Below are positions 9,721-21,200 of a DNA stretch of 30,842 bases, one piece after another. Both the position numbers and the translations under genes were made by a program. The stretch is from Hofstenia miamia (Eukaryota; Xenacoelomorpha; Acoela; Hofsteniidae): assembly GCA_900660155.1 (NCBI GenBank), contig CABFPE010001167.1, forward strand, positions 4,897-35,738, in the 5' to 3' direction. The notes under the pieces are model-generated. The model ran no database searches. It was not told the origin of the DNA and worked only from the letters and a program-made list of their open reading frames with translations. Numbering within the stretch: the stretch's first letter is position 1; every line of letters begins with the position of its first letter.

Positions 9721-11812
9721 TCAGATGATTAGTCAATATTAAGATTGAATTATGATTATTGATTAAAAAACAATTCAAGTTTAATTATCACACTATCTTT
9801 ATAATGCAACTAAGTATTAAAATAGCAAATTAGTACTTGTCATCAAACAATTTCACAAAACGAAGGGGGTGAATTTGCTTCCATTATTTTTAGCCATTTT
9901 TGTCAGATGATCTAAATTTGAATTTTGAATGACAGTTATTTTTTGAAGTTAACTATAAATACACTAGAAATCAATTTGGAAATTGTTGAAGTAAATTCTT
10001 TGAAAATCTTATCTTTAGATTTTATTTCAGTTTGCTTATTTATAAAGGATGCCAAGCTAAATGGTAAATGCAGTAGTAGTGGTTTGGGCACATATTGGGA
10101 GCAACTTGAGGGTCCTTGATCCAAACCATAAACCTGCATTTAAGTTAGGTATATGATTAGGAGTTTTTCTCTGTTTAGCTGAGTATCAATTCTTTCATTT
10201 ACATGTATCTAATAATTGATATCAGTAAAAGGGCTGGATAGCCTGCCATAGGTTATACATATTTTATATTATAGACTTTTTTGACCTATAATAGACTTAT
10301 AAATAGACTGAGCATGTATTGTTATTTAAATGTAAGGTGGGAAGCTGCAAGCTATTATGTAAGTTATTTTAATTCAATTATCTAAAGCCAAAAGTTTTTG
10401 GTAATGGCTAAAGTAATACTTATTAATCAGTTAGTGACATTGCAAGGTTGGGAAGTATCATAAATACACATTACAAATTGAGTTTAAGTCAGTTACAAAC
10501 AGCATTGAGAGCTGCACTGAGTTAGGATAGGGAACACATAAGAACATCATTGAGCTGAGACTTGGAAATACTTGATCATTGATGGTGACACATGTAGATT
10601 GATTCAGAGATCAGAGTTGGCCAGAGGCCATAGCCAGATCACAGAGCAGAGCTGCAATGATGGTATACCTAAACAGTATCAAGTTACTCTAGTTAAGTAA
10701 AGGTTAATGAAATGTATCTTATATCAGAGTAAAGAGTTAACATAAGTACATCCCTACCCACATATAATGAGGAACAATAATTTAAAAGAATAATATAATC
10801 TCTGTTAACACTTGGTAGCAATGCTTCCCCAATGCTTGCACAGGAGATGCTCTGCATGGGAATCCCAAAACAAGGAGAACAAACAACTGTGTGATTAGAA
10901 TCCATCCAGTAACAAGTAAGAAAATAACAATTCTTTAAGAAATTGACATTTGGGAGCACTCTCCCAACTGACTAACAAGAAGAGTTAATAGAACAGTAGC
11001 AACACCAAAAAGAGGTATGCTAGTACTTGGTAATAAATCCAACATGAAACAGCACAGAGACAAAATAAACTTAACAGTCAGGGGAAATCCTGCCCAGCTG
11101 ACACAACACAAGTAAGACCAAAATAAAACAAGTTAAGAACATCAGGTGACCACCTTGGTAGGCACACAAGTTTCATGACTGCAGTACATCTCCAAGCATT
11201 GATTCACCTGCAAACTGCAGCAGGATAGAGTAAGTAGTTCAACTGACACTCCAGTTAATTTGCTCAAGATCACATCAAGGTCACCATGAAGAATCAGGAG
11301 CTGGGAACTCTACTAACACTAAGGAACTCATTGTCACAGCAGAAGGTTGAAGAAGTTACCATATTGTAACATCCCCAATTCTAGAAAAAATTAACATATA
11401 GAGAAACATTGGTAATTCATCCATGTAACTAGTAACTTTTAGAGAACATCCAGGATGACCAATTTGTATGCCTTCCAGCTGAAGTGTTATCCAGGGACAG
11501 GGAAGTTTGTAACTTGCTTGATTGGTGCTACCTGAATGCTACTTGGTGATTCAGTACTTGAAGAAGTACTCCACAATTGTTGCCAGAAACTTACACAATA
11601 ATTATTTTAAGCATAATGTGTCAAAAAAGATAAAGTAATAAAGAAAGTGAACAAAGTTGAGGTAAGATAAACTCTATTGAACATTAACTACATTGTTGCT
11701 CATATTTATACATGTTTTAAAAATTAAATACTGTCTTTGTTTACAACTGAAAATCACACATTCATGTTTCCCTTGCAAATCAAATTGAGTGACAAATACA
11801 TGTAGCACCAGA
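9721..11812. other. CpG-free, CA/TG-rich stretch; probable decayed transposable element, no intact gene
   Basis: Between the CpG at about 9861 and the next at 11813 I found none on inspection of every line, although the segment has ordinary G and C content (many tg, ca, cagag, ctgca runs). The only longer frame (minus, 10693-10959, 88 codons) has no recognisable domain and is not called. The texture resembles an old methylated transposon body continuing from the relic at 8031-9720. Confidence 0.5.
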
Positions 11813-14477
11813 TCGAGGGGACACTATCTTAATATCGCAAACTAACCTTGAAATGAAATAGCTTGCATCACGTGGACGTCATTATAAAGAATTCTGAATG
11901 AGGAAATAAATAAAAATAGGCATAAGTGACTCTACAATATAAATTCATAGGCTATTTTCTCATTAAATATTCATTTTTCACATAAACGTCATTTGTTAAT
12001 TTTCTGTTTTTTTTTAATTAGTTAATTATTGTAGTTCTTTTCGCAATAAATCAAAAGGCTTATCCTATTGGTTGTTCTTCAGAATCATTCATTTTTGCCT
12101 TTAGACATTTGGAGGTAATTTGATATCCTTTTAGTGTTTATAACAAATATTTTTGATACGACTTTATAATTTGCTCTAATAATAATTTATGCATTTAAAA
12201 ATAGTATATCTATTAGTTAATTATAATAATTTATTTTATATTTTATTTTTTTTTCATTACTAACTGTGAATCACTTTCACGTGAATTTCAAAGAATTTAA
12301 ATGAAACACGTTATAAATTTACATGCAAGCAATTCGATGAGTTTTATGCTGATATAAATGTTCGGGTATCTTGATATTGTTACTTTGTATGAATTTTGAT
12401 ACTTATAATTTTAGTTTTTCCGCGTTTATAATAATTTTCAATTTTTATTTCTGAATTCATTTTGATTTAAAAACTGTTTTAGAATAAAGACAATGCTTAT
12501 TTCTGCTAATGCTGATGATCATAACAATTGCTAAAACCGTTTGATAAGAGGAGGATCATGAATACGGAAAATGCGAAGATTAATATTGAAACTAATAAAT
12601 CAACTTCTATTCTAAGCAGTGGTGATCAATTTGATGTATTTTTTAGTTTCATATCAATTACTTATAGAACTTTAGACACAGCCAGCATGGATCGAGCAAT
12701 TTATTACCGTTAGACACTGCATAAAGTTTGTTGCATCAAAGTTATCACCCGATAAGTAATAGATTATGAAATTTGATTTTATTTAATTGCTTCTGCGTTT
12801 TTTCAGCATCCTCAATGCAATTTGAGAAAAAACTATTCAATTTTATTTAATGTTTGCAATGTAGGGGCTGTAACTAGTAATATTTCTATGATCAAATTCT
12901 GTTCTTTGCTTATTGTTTTGTGAATAATTTCTAACATGCAACTTTGCAATTTTTGACCTGCTCTGCTTAATTTTATCAAATTTGTTATTGGCATCCCCCA
13001 AAGCAAGAGACGAACATGGCTGATTTTTTTCCTCAGAATTTTGCCTCTGAAAAAATGTATCCCATTTTACGAGTTATATATCATAATGTATTTAAATTTT
13101 ATTTAAATTAATACTAATTCTAATCATATACAGATTTATTATAGTATTTAAAGTATAATTTTAATAATTAAGCTTAAGTAATTCATTCCTTAAGGTTGCA
13201 TTAAACACTTTTGTTAAATGCTTTTAACCAATGGCTATTTTTTTATTTTTCTTTTGCTTCAAAATCATGTGTATGTTTTTTACCTTGTAACGATATGTGC
13301 ATTTACAAATCTGTAGGACAACCATATTTGCAGTTTTAGCCAATAGTGTCCGGACAAGATGAAAATATCGATGGTTTTACTTTTAAATTTATTTCTGCAA
13401 AAACCTATTTATATATGACTTTAGTCTGATTAGTTAGACATCCATTACAATAAATATTGCTTACAAAATGTGAATTTTCAAATTGCAATACATCTTTCCA
13501 GGTTATGTCAGCTGAAACAGACTTTCATACTTGTGATTGGCTCTTAAAACGTCAACCAAAATTGCGTACATTTAGGCAATCTAAAATTTATCTGACCTTA
13601 ATTCGAGAGATTCACTTATATATGTCCAAAAACGCAAAAATTGACAATTTTTCTGCACTTTGGCTGTAATTCGTTCAAATGTCATTATCAGTTATATGGT
13701 TTTTAATTGTAAATAGTATTTATTCCATAGTTTGCAGTTAAGAAATTTCATATTGTCTAGGGAAGAGCTGTTCAAAATTTATCTAGTGTAAATGAGTAAT
13801 ATGATATCACTACAGACCTGAAAGGTAACTGCATAAAAACGAAAATAACTTGTTTTGGAAAAAAAAAAAATTTAACGTGTATTCGAAGTAGGATCGTTAG
13901 GGATCTAATAAATTTTTTCCATAATGGCTTTTGCATTTCTAGTTTCATTCAAACTATTTTAAGTATGTACTGAACTGGCTAAGGAATTCTCTTGATTTAT
14001 ATTGTATTACCCCAGTGAATGCTCGGATTTTGTAGTCGAGTCGACTCAAAAAATTTGTCTTCAATTTTCTGTCTAATTGGAAACAATTTTCTTGGACATA
14101 AACAATAAATACTAGTAGTTTATTGCAGATTATTGTGGCATCAATTATGTTGTTTGTTTTATAATTATTAGATATTGACATTTCAAAGTCTGAACAAAGG
14201 ATTTTTTAATATTACCTACTTTGTAATGCAATTTCACTTCATTTGCTCCGTGTTTTTTAATGACTAACAAATTTTGAAAAGGATTAATGATTTGTGTGCT
14301 TCACAATGGGCATGTCTGTTTTCTTAGGACTAGATATAGTAAATATGAGGAAATTCCTACTAAGCGGTAATAATTCAAATTTGATTTTACAATATTTTGC
14401 GTGCACTCAAGCATCATCTAGTAAATAACTGAATATTTTAGCAGGCTGATGCTGAAACAATATTGTTTTTTAATTAG
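11813..14477. other. AT-rich spacer upstream of the first certain TRPM exon
   Basis: CpG dinucleotides reappear and sequence is AT-rich with poly-T/A runs (for example 12008-12016, 13859-13871). It presumably holds the 5' end of the TRPM gene or its upstream introns. Apart from the two weak exon candidates at 12558-12635 and 13502 onward I see no coding segment and no recognisable promoter. Confidence 0.4.
12558..12635 (+). CDS. Possible first coding exon of the TRPM gene (weak)
   Basis: An ATG after gaggaggatc opens 26 codons of hydrophilic sequence (begins MNTENAKINIETN, ends SSGDQFD) and stops at a GT donor, gtattt, the same donor hexamer used by exon D. It ends in phase 0 and could splice to a phase-0 acceptor, ctttccag, at 13501, which opens VMSAETDF...DWLLKRQPK. 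I could not find a donor of the right phase to join that second piece to exon A, and TRPM N-termini are poorly conserved, so this is a suggestion only. Confidence 0.2.
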
Positions 14478-14682
14478 AAACATTTTTGCATTATTTTATG
14501 CTTACCCCAACCAAACATCGTTTAGATGCTATTGCGGTCGCTTACTTCACGATCATAGTAATCTCAACAATACAATTCCCCATGTAGAGACATGGAAAGC
14601 AGAACTTTGTACTGAACGTGTAGTTTGCAAATCGTATGGCTTGATCGAATTCCAAGGAACTGGAAGAATTCATAAAGCTCCT
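14478..14682 (+). CDS. TRPM: TRPM channel exon A (start of melastatin homology region)
   Basis: The frame contains FRCYCGRLLHDH, a downstream W, then YGLIEFQGTGRIHKAP, matching the opening of the TRPM melastatin homology region (a CxCGR box followed by the GxIEFQG block). It ends in phase 0 at gctcct/gtagcg and joins exon B over a 46-bp intron. The 5' border is uncertain: I chose the acceptor ttaattag at 14477; cagcag near 14444 or tttag at 14525 are alternatives. TRPM proteins are tetrameric cation channels of plasma or endolysosomal membranes; this part is cytosolic. Without the later exons, ion selectivity and subtype cannot be assigned. Confidence 0.85.
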
Positions 14683-14728
14683 GTAGCGTTGCATATTATT
14701 CTATTTTAATTTTTAAGCGATGTTTTAG

Positions 14729-14942
14729 TTTTGCCGCATCTCTCATGACACTTTAGATAGTATTTTGTGGCAGCTTTTTGAAAAAGAATGGCAATTGAGC
14801 CGACCTCAGCTTATCATTTCTGTTCATGGTGGCTTGAGAGACTTTAATCTTCAATCGAAACTTAAACCTATATTACGAGATGGACTTTGCAAAGCTGCTG
14901 AAACCGCAGGTGCATGGATTATTACGTCTGGACTCAACACTG
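14729..14942 (+). CDS. TRPM: TRPM channel exon B (ISVHGG motif)
   Basis: After the acceptor gatgttttag, 71 codons read FCRISHDT..., then LFEKEWQLSRPQLIISVHGG, LQSKLKP, and KAAETAGAWIITSGLNTG. The (L/I)ISVHGG and GAW(I/V)xTxGxNTG blocks are hallmark sequences of the TRPM SLOG/LSDAT-like Rossmann domain. The exon ends in phase 1 (a single G) at g/gtaaat, and the next exon restores the glycine codon. The frame is intact. The following intron is long: ~2.3 kb to exon D or, if the second cassette is used, ~11.4 kb to exon D-prime. Confidence 0.9.
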
Positions 14943-14999
14943 GTAAATGCGGAATTTTGCTAAAATTTGTTTCAGTAAATATGTAGATTATTGGATAAG

Positions 15000-15526
15000 T
15001 TATAAAATGCAACAGCATTTTGCATTTTATTGAAATGCTTCTCTAGTTATTTGAACAAAGGTAAAATTTTCTGGGCTGAAATAAATTTTTCTCTGACACA
15101 AAGGTAATATGCACTGTTCGGAAAATGTGTAAATATTGAATTAAATTGCTTTTAGTAACATTTAGGCTTAAGAGACAAGCGGCGTGAAGCACCGCGAAAT
15201 TTTTCTAAGTGCATTTTACTACTTAGTTTTTTAATTTTTAAAACTTTTCGATGAATTTTTAAAACCTGACGGATGACATTCCACCATGTCCCATTGCGTA
15301 CGCCACTGTTAGAGACTACTTTTAGTTTTTTAATGTTTTGGTTTGTAATTGCACAAGAATTTAGCTAAATTTGATTGGTTGGTACACTGAGTTCTCAATT
15401 ACGAAATCATCTATATGCTATTATTACAAACTTAAAATTGCGTATTAGATTGTCGAGTTAATTTGTGCACTAATTACATTTGCGGTTTTTTAATTACGCT
15501 TGACCTTCTGAATTTATTGGTTAAAG
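15000..15526. other. Intron B/D, upstream part: no feature seen
   Basis: AT-rich intronic sequence with one GC-richer patch at 15170-15310 (aagcggcgtgaagcaccgcg and cccattgcgtacgccac) that may be a transposon fragment but matches nothing I can name. Confidence 0.35.
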
Positions 15527-15718
15527 GTACGAGTAAAAGCACCAGACAATTAGTCTCTGACTTGGTGTAAATCATTCAAATGTGGCAGATGTACTGCATC
15601 AATTAGCGGAACCGAATGGTGCAAATCGCGTACGTATTGTTAGAGATTTGCTTGCAAAGGATACAAACGAACCTTTCCTTCACAGTGCAATAACCATCAG
15701 TGAAAAATTGATTTTTTG
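15527..15718 (+). pseudogene. Unidentified coding-like relic inside the TRPM intron
   Basis: After an acceptor-like ttaaag the plus strand reads TSKSTRQLVSDL, then with a one-base frame slip GVNHSNVADVLHQLAEPNG, ANRVRIVRDLLAKDTNEP and SAITISEKLIF before TGA. Composition looks protein-coding, but I do not recognise a family and it does not match the TRPM sequence expected here, which is supplied by exon D. A TGA lies three codons upstream of the second frame. It may be a retrotransposed or transposon fragment. The overlapping minus-strand frame (15603-15839) is regarded as its shadow. Confidence 0.3.
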
Positions 15719-16681
15719 AAAGATCACACATGTAAACAACACTGGCTACTAACAAACCACGTTTTCCAAAAAGCAAATTTTTGCTTGTAAAGTGTTGCTG
15801 CCTATATGTGGAAAATTCGTGGCTCCTTCGGACATTCATCTATTGTTATCGTTGTCTAGTTATCCAAAAAGTGTTACTTTTTATAACCAAGAGGAAGTTT
15901 GTCACTCGCTGACTATTTTTTTTGCCTCAATGCCTGCCACATTTTACAAAGAAGGCTTCATGGAACTAACTGATCATTGACAAAATAGCATAATTTGTAT
16001 TGGTGCGTATTTTCCTCAAAAAAATTGTTGCCATTGTTTTGATTTGATGGTATGTAGCAGGGTAAGTTAAGTGAACGAATTAACCCGACAACCTATTGCT
16101 TTGTTCTCAAAGTATTTATATGTTGTCCATAATGTCAATTTGTGATATATGTTTAGTTGCTGCTTAACACATGACAAAGTAAGTTTGCTGTAATCATTTT
16201 CCCATTTATATATTGCTTCTATTATAGATGTTTAGCATTCTTACTAATTATAAATTTCATTGACAGGTGTATGAATCTTCCCCACGAGAAAATTTTTTCA
16301 AAATGTACAGAGAGCTTTTAAGGAAAAGACAGAAATTTTATTTGCTATAATTTTGTGAATTTGAAGTATAAATATTATAAAGACGTCTTTCTTGCAAATC
16401 CGGTCCTTTTCTATGTTCATATAAGTACGATTTTTGCTTTATTATTCATATTTACGAAATGATAACAAACAAAGGTAGCATCAATATTTTTAGCTCATCC
16501 AAAATTATATTAGTTCTCAGAATTACATGTGAAGAAATGTTAGACAGCATTATTTCTGACAAACTTTCACATCAACAAATATTAATTTATTTGATAATTA
16601 AATATATTCTGATTATTTGTTATCCAATGAATACCCATCTTAAATGAAAGTTACTCATGTAAGCATTAACACTTTCTCCTG

Positions 16682-16683
<2 letters not shown>
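15719..16683. other. Intron B/D, downstream part: no gene
   Basis: AT-rich. The open frames at 15792-15980 and 16459-16647 lack recognisable motifs and conserved splice context. I see nothing else. Confidence 0.35.

Positions 16684-16723
<40 letters not shown>
16684..16723. repeat. (TA)n microsatellite, start of the duplicated block
   Basis: About 20 TA dinucleotides. The sequence right of it (aatttaatactttg...) is shared with 25827 onward, while the sequence left of it is not, so a similarity boundary coincides with this microsatellite. Confidence 0.85.
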
Positions 16724-16727
<4 letters not shown>

Positions 16728-17251
16728 AATACTTTGTTAAAATCATTTAAATGTTAAAATACTGATTTTTTAAGAATCACAGCAATTAAACATATGAATT
16801 ATAAAAAAAGATGTTAATTTTCATATCACTGGTTAAGAGAAAAAACATTGTAAGTGCAAATTTATCAGAATCGTTTTCCATTTTTTTGCTACCCTAAGCA
16901 CAGTATCTAACTGCTGGATTACTTTCTAAGTAAAAGTTATATTTCTATTACCCAGTAGTACCAAAGCATCATACTTGAGCAACTGATGAGTAATGACTTT
17001 ACCTTTAACCCGTTTTTTCTGATTGCATGTTTTGTCAGTTACGATATTTTGTAATAATATATATATGTTCCAATGTAGAATGCTTTGCAGGTGTAACCTT
17101 ACACTGATATTAATAATTCTATTCTAAAAGTGATTTACAAAATTTAAACCGTATCACTAAATATATTTTGGATGTAATGCCGATTTAAAGGTTGACTATT
17201 TTTAAATCTGAAGCGATAACCAGAAAAGGATTACAAAGTAAATATGTTTAG

Positions 17252-17373
17252 GAGTTAGCAAAGAAGTCGGCACATCTTTGAAGCAGCTCAATTCGATTAA
17301 CAAAAAGATTTGTTTGATCGGCATCGCACCGTGGGGTGTGTTAGATCAAATAGATTCTTTGGAATTCCCTGGG
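17252..17373 (+). CDS. TRPM: TRPM channel exon D, copy 1 (GIAPWG motif)
   Basis: From the acceptor atgttta/g the exon supplies two bases to complete the glycine begun in exon B, then reads VSKEVGTSLKQLNS followed by INKKICLIGIAPWGVLDQ and SLEFPG, ending in phase 0 at ccctggg/gtattt. The KICxIGIAPWG block is one of the most conserved TRPM N-terminal motifs. Length 122 bp. Relative to copy 2 it has Gln and Glu where copy 2 has His and Asp. Confidence 0.9.
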
Positions 17374-17724
17374 GTATTTCTGTTAATTTAATTTATTCCC
17401 ACAAATATATTAACACTTTTGAAAAAACTTTGTTTTTACTCTGGTTTTACTAATTTATCGCCCATGTACTTAATTGCGTTAATAGATGTGAATGTCATTC
17501 TTAATCAGAATTGTAACCTGGTTCTGTAAAATGGCCCTGGAATTGTTCAAAATTGTATCACTTAGCGTATTCTCACTGTAACGATTCTCGTTATGACGAG
17601 CCCAGGAATGAATATACTGATTGCGAGGATGCAAATGGCACAGCCCTTAAATCACAGTCCTGTTACAACTCTGTTATTAATATTGTTTTTCAATTGTTCA
17701 ATTTTTTCAAGCGTACATGTTTAG

Positions 17725-17884
17725 TGCAGTGCCAAATACTTTTCTCGACGTGGTTGCACAGACACTCTAAATTCCCGTCATTCCTACTTTTTATTGACAG
17801 ATAATGGCACAATTGGGCGATACGGATCAGATATTGTTGTTCGTCGTTCTTTCGAAAGGCATCTTCGAAGTCAAAATTTTTCAG
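17725..17884 (+). CDS. TRPM: TRPM channel exon E, copy 1 (LTDNGT motif)
   Basis: After acceptor catgtttag the frame reads CSAKYFSRRGCTDTLNSRHS, then YFLLTDNGTIGRYGSDIVV and RRSFERHLRSQNFS. This corresponds to the TRPM block with HxxFxLxDNGTxGxYGxE, which precedes a basic helix. It ends in phase 1 at ttttcag/gtaatt. The reading frame runs across chance ORFs in other frames that look longer but are shadows. Identical to copy 2 by eye. Confidence 0.88.
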
Positions 17885-17927
17885 GTAATTAGTTGGTCAT
17901 TCTTTGTATTCGAATACATATTCCTAG

Positions 17928-18102
17928 AAAAAGGGAAAAGTCAAGTTCCCAGCGTCTGTCTAATTATTGAAGGTGGTCATAGCGTTGTGCGGACAATTCT
18001 GAATTATGTAAAGGAAACACCACCTGTGTCAGTTGTAGTCGCAGATGGGAGTGGGCGCGCAGCTGATATCATCTCTTTTATGCACCGTTACTACGATGAC
18101 TC
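17928..18102 (+). CDS. TRPM: TRPM channel exon F, copy 1 (DGSGRA motif)
   Basis: A 43-bp intron (gtaatt to cctag) separates it from exon E. The frame reads EKGKSQVPSVCLIIEGG, RTILNYVKETPPVSVVV, then ADGSGRAADIISFMHRYY. The (I/V)EGG and (V)xDGSGRAxD blocks are diagnostic of the TRPM nucleotide-binding-like fold. Donor gactc/gtatgt leaves two bases (TC), which match the phase of exon G at 27478. Copy 1 itself runs into the contig gap 176 bp later. Confidence 0.9.
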
Positions 18103-18278
18103 GTATGTTATTTAAATAATCGAGGAAACTTAAATGACGCTTTTCACAAAAGTCAACAATTTGTGCAAACAATCTTTAGGTCTTGTTCAATTGCAATTGA
18201 TAATGACGTAATTTATCCAACTTCGCAATTCTGTTTCGAAATATGACAAAATTTATAACTGATTTTTTTATTTGCAAG

Positions 18279-18279
18279 N
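18279..18279. other. Assembly gap (single N) at the left edge of the satellite array
   Basis: Single N between the end of cassette copy 1 (tttgcaag) and the first satellite base. In copy 2 the same sequence continues as taaaactaaaaat towards exon G. Confidence 0.9.
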
Positions 18280-21200
18280 AACGTTCCCTCCCCTCAACAG
18301 AGCTTAGATTTTCAGTGAATTTACATTGTTAATGCTTTAGTTGGTTTAGTTAGTTTACATTTGCATGATATTTGACATATACAACTAAGTGTAGCAATAT
18401 ATAACTTTATTATCATTTATATTGTTGTGGTATATTACCAGAGGCGCAGCAAGAGGGGGTGGGGACGACTGGGAGAACGTTCCCTCCCCTCAACAGAGCT
18501 TAGATTTTCAGTGAATTTACATTGTTAATGCTTTAGTTGGTTTAGTTAGTTTACATTTGCATGATATTTGACATATACAACTAAGTGTAGCAATATATAA
18601 CTTTATTATCATTTATATTGTTGTGGTATATTACCAGAGGCGCAGCAAGAGGGGGTGGGGACGACTGGGAGAACGTTCCCTCCCCTCAACAGAGCTTAGA
18701 TTTTCAGTGAATTTACATTGTTAATGCTTTAGTTGGTTTAGTTAGTTTACATTTGCATGATATTTGACATATACAACTAAGTGTAGCAATATATAACTTT
18801 ATTATCATTTATATTGTTGTGGTATATTACCAGAGGCGCAGCAAGAGGGGGTGGGGACGACTGGGAGAACGTTCCCTCCCCTCAACAGAGCTTAGATTTT
18901 CAGTGAATTTACATTGTTAATGCTTTAGTTGGTTTAGTTAGTTTACATTTGCATGATATTTGACATATACAACTAAGTGTAGCAATATATAACTTTATTA
19001 TCATTTATATTGTTGTGGTATATTACCAGAGGCGCAGCAAGAGGGGGTGGGGACGACTGGGAGAACGTTCCCTCCCCTCAACAGAGCTTAGATTTTCAGT
19101 GAATTTACATTGTTAATGCTTTAGTTGGTTTAGTTAGTTTACATTTGCATGATATTTGACATATACAACTAAGTGTAGCAATATATAACTTTATTATCAT
19201 TTATATTGTTGTGGTATATTACCAGAGGCGCAGCAAGAGGGGGTGGGGACGACTGGGAGAACGTTCCCTCCCCTCAACAGAGCTTAGATTTTCAGTGAAT
19301 TTACATTGTTAATGCTTTAGTTGGTTTAGTTAGTTTACATTTGCATGATATTTGACATATACAACTAAGTGTAGCAATATATAACTTTATTATCATTTAT
19401 ATTGTTGTGGTATATTACCAGAGGCGCAGCAAGAGGGGGTGGGGACGACTGGGAGAACGTTCCCTCCCCTCAACAGAGCTTAGATTTTCAGTGAATTTAC
19501 ATTGTTAATGCTTTAGTTGGTTTAGTTAGTTTACATTTGCATGATATTTGACATATACAACTAAGTGTAGCAATATATAACTTTATTATCATTTATATTG
19601 TTGTGGTATATTACCAGAGGCGCAGCAAGAGGGGGTGGGGACGACTGGGAGAACGTTCCCTCCCCTCAACAGAGCTTAGATTTTCAGTGAATTTACATTG
19701 TTAATGCTTTAGTTGGTTTAGTTAGTTTACATTTGCATGATATTTGACATATACAACTAAGTGTAGCAATATATAACTTTATTATCATTTATATTGTTGT
19801 GGTATATTACCAGAGGCGCAGCAAGAGGGGGTGGGGACGACTGGGAGAACGTTCCCTCCCCTCAACAGAGCTTAGATTTTCAGTGAATTTACATTGTTAA
19901 TGCTTTAGTTGGTTTAGTTAGTTTACATTTGCATGATATTTGACATATACAACTAAGTGTAGCAATATATAACTTTATTATCATTTATATTGTTGTGGTA
20001 TATTACCAGAGGCGCAGCAAGAGGGGGTGGGGACGACTGGGAGAACGTTCCCTCCCCTCAACAGAGCTTAGATTTTCAGTGAATTTACATTGTTAATGCT
20101 TTAGTTGGTTTAGTTAGTTTACATTTGCATGATATTTGACATATACAACTAAGTGTAGCAATATATAACTTTATTATCATTTATATTGTTGTGGTATATT
20201 ACCAGAGGCGCAGCAAGAGGGGGTGGGGACGACTGGGAGAACGTTCCCTCCCCTCAACAGAGCTTAGATTTTCAGTGAATTTACATTGTTAATGCTTTAG
20301 TTGGTTTAGTTAGTTTACATTTGCATGATATTTGACATATACAACTAAGTGTAGCAATATATAACTTTATTATCATTTATATTGTTGTGGTATATTACCA
20401 GAGGCGCAGCAAGAGGGGGTGGGGACGACTGGGAGAACGTTCCCTCCCCTCAACAGAGCTTAGATTTTCAGTGAATTTACATTGTTAATGCTTTAGTTGG
20501 TTTAGTTAGTTTACATTTGCATGATATTTGACATATACAACTAAGTGTAGCAATATATAACTTTATTATCATTTATATTGTTGTGGTATATTACCAGAGG
20601 CGCAGCAAGAGGGGGTGGGGACGACTGGGAGAACGTTCCCTCCCCTCAACAGAGCTTAGATTTTCAGTGAATTTACATTGTTAATGCTTTAGTTGGTTTA
20701 GTTAGTTTACATTTGCATGATATTTGACATATACAACTAAGTGTAGCAATATATAACTTTATTATCATTTATATTGTTGTGGTATATTACCAGAGGCGCA
20801 GCAAGAGGGGGTGGGGACGACTGGGAGAACGTTCCCTCCCCTCAACAGAGCTTAGATTTTCAGTGAATTTACATTGTTAATGCTTTAGTTGGTTTAGTTA
20901 GTTTACATTTGCATGATATTTGACATATACAACTAAGTGTAGCAATATATAACTTTATTATCATTTATATTGTTGTGGTATATTACCAGAGGCGCAGCAA
21001 GAGGGGGTGGGGACGACTGGGAGAACGTTCCCTCCCCTCAACAGAGCTTAGATTTTCAGTGAATTTACATTGTTAATGCTTTAGTTGGTTTAGTTAGTTT
21101 ACATTTGCATGATATTTGACATATACAACTAAGTGTAGCAATATATAACTTTATTATCATTTATATTGTTGTGGTATATTACCAGAGGCGCAGCAAGAGG

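Larger units (their letters stand above)
16724..18278 (+). repeat. Duplicated cassette, copy 1 (TRPM exons D-E-F with introns)
   Basis: Matches 25827-27366 at an offset of 9102-9103 bp through most of its length, with scattered substitutions, a one-base T-run indel near 17010, and three small indels (4, 3 and 7 bp) after exon F. Copy 1 ends exactly at the N gap at 18279, so its continuation towards exon G is not present here. Confidence 0.9.

Noticed and set aside
9936..10139. Overlapping 64- and 67-codon frames on both strands
   Set aside because: Opposite-strand shadows in low-complexity sequence, with no motifs or splice context.
10693..10959. 88-codon minus-strand frame in the CpG-free block
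   Set aside because: No recognisable domain. It lies in a region with the features of a decayed transposon, and lack of stops over 88 codons is weak evidence.
15527..15566. Considered as the TRPM exon following exon B (GTSKSTRQLVSDL)
   Set aside because: Exon D at 17252 supplies the expected GVSKEVG...GIAPWG sequence in correct phase, and the 15527 piece is followed by stops and non-TRPM sequence.
17553..17804. 83-codon open frame beginning YHLAYSHCNDSRY, present in both cassette copies
   Set aside because: It overlaps TRPM exon E in a different frame. The exon E frame carries the conserved LTDNGT motif and fits the splice phases, so this is a shadow.
17804..17884. First part of the 103-codon frame (AQLGDTDQILLF...) as coding
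   Set aside because: Only its second half (from 17928) is exon F. The first part is the wrong frame of exon E plus the 43-bp intron.
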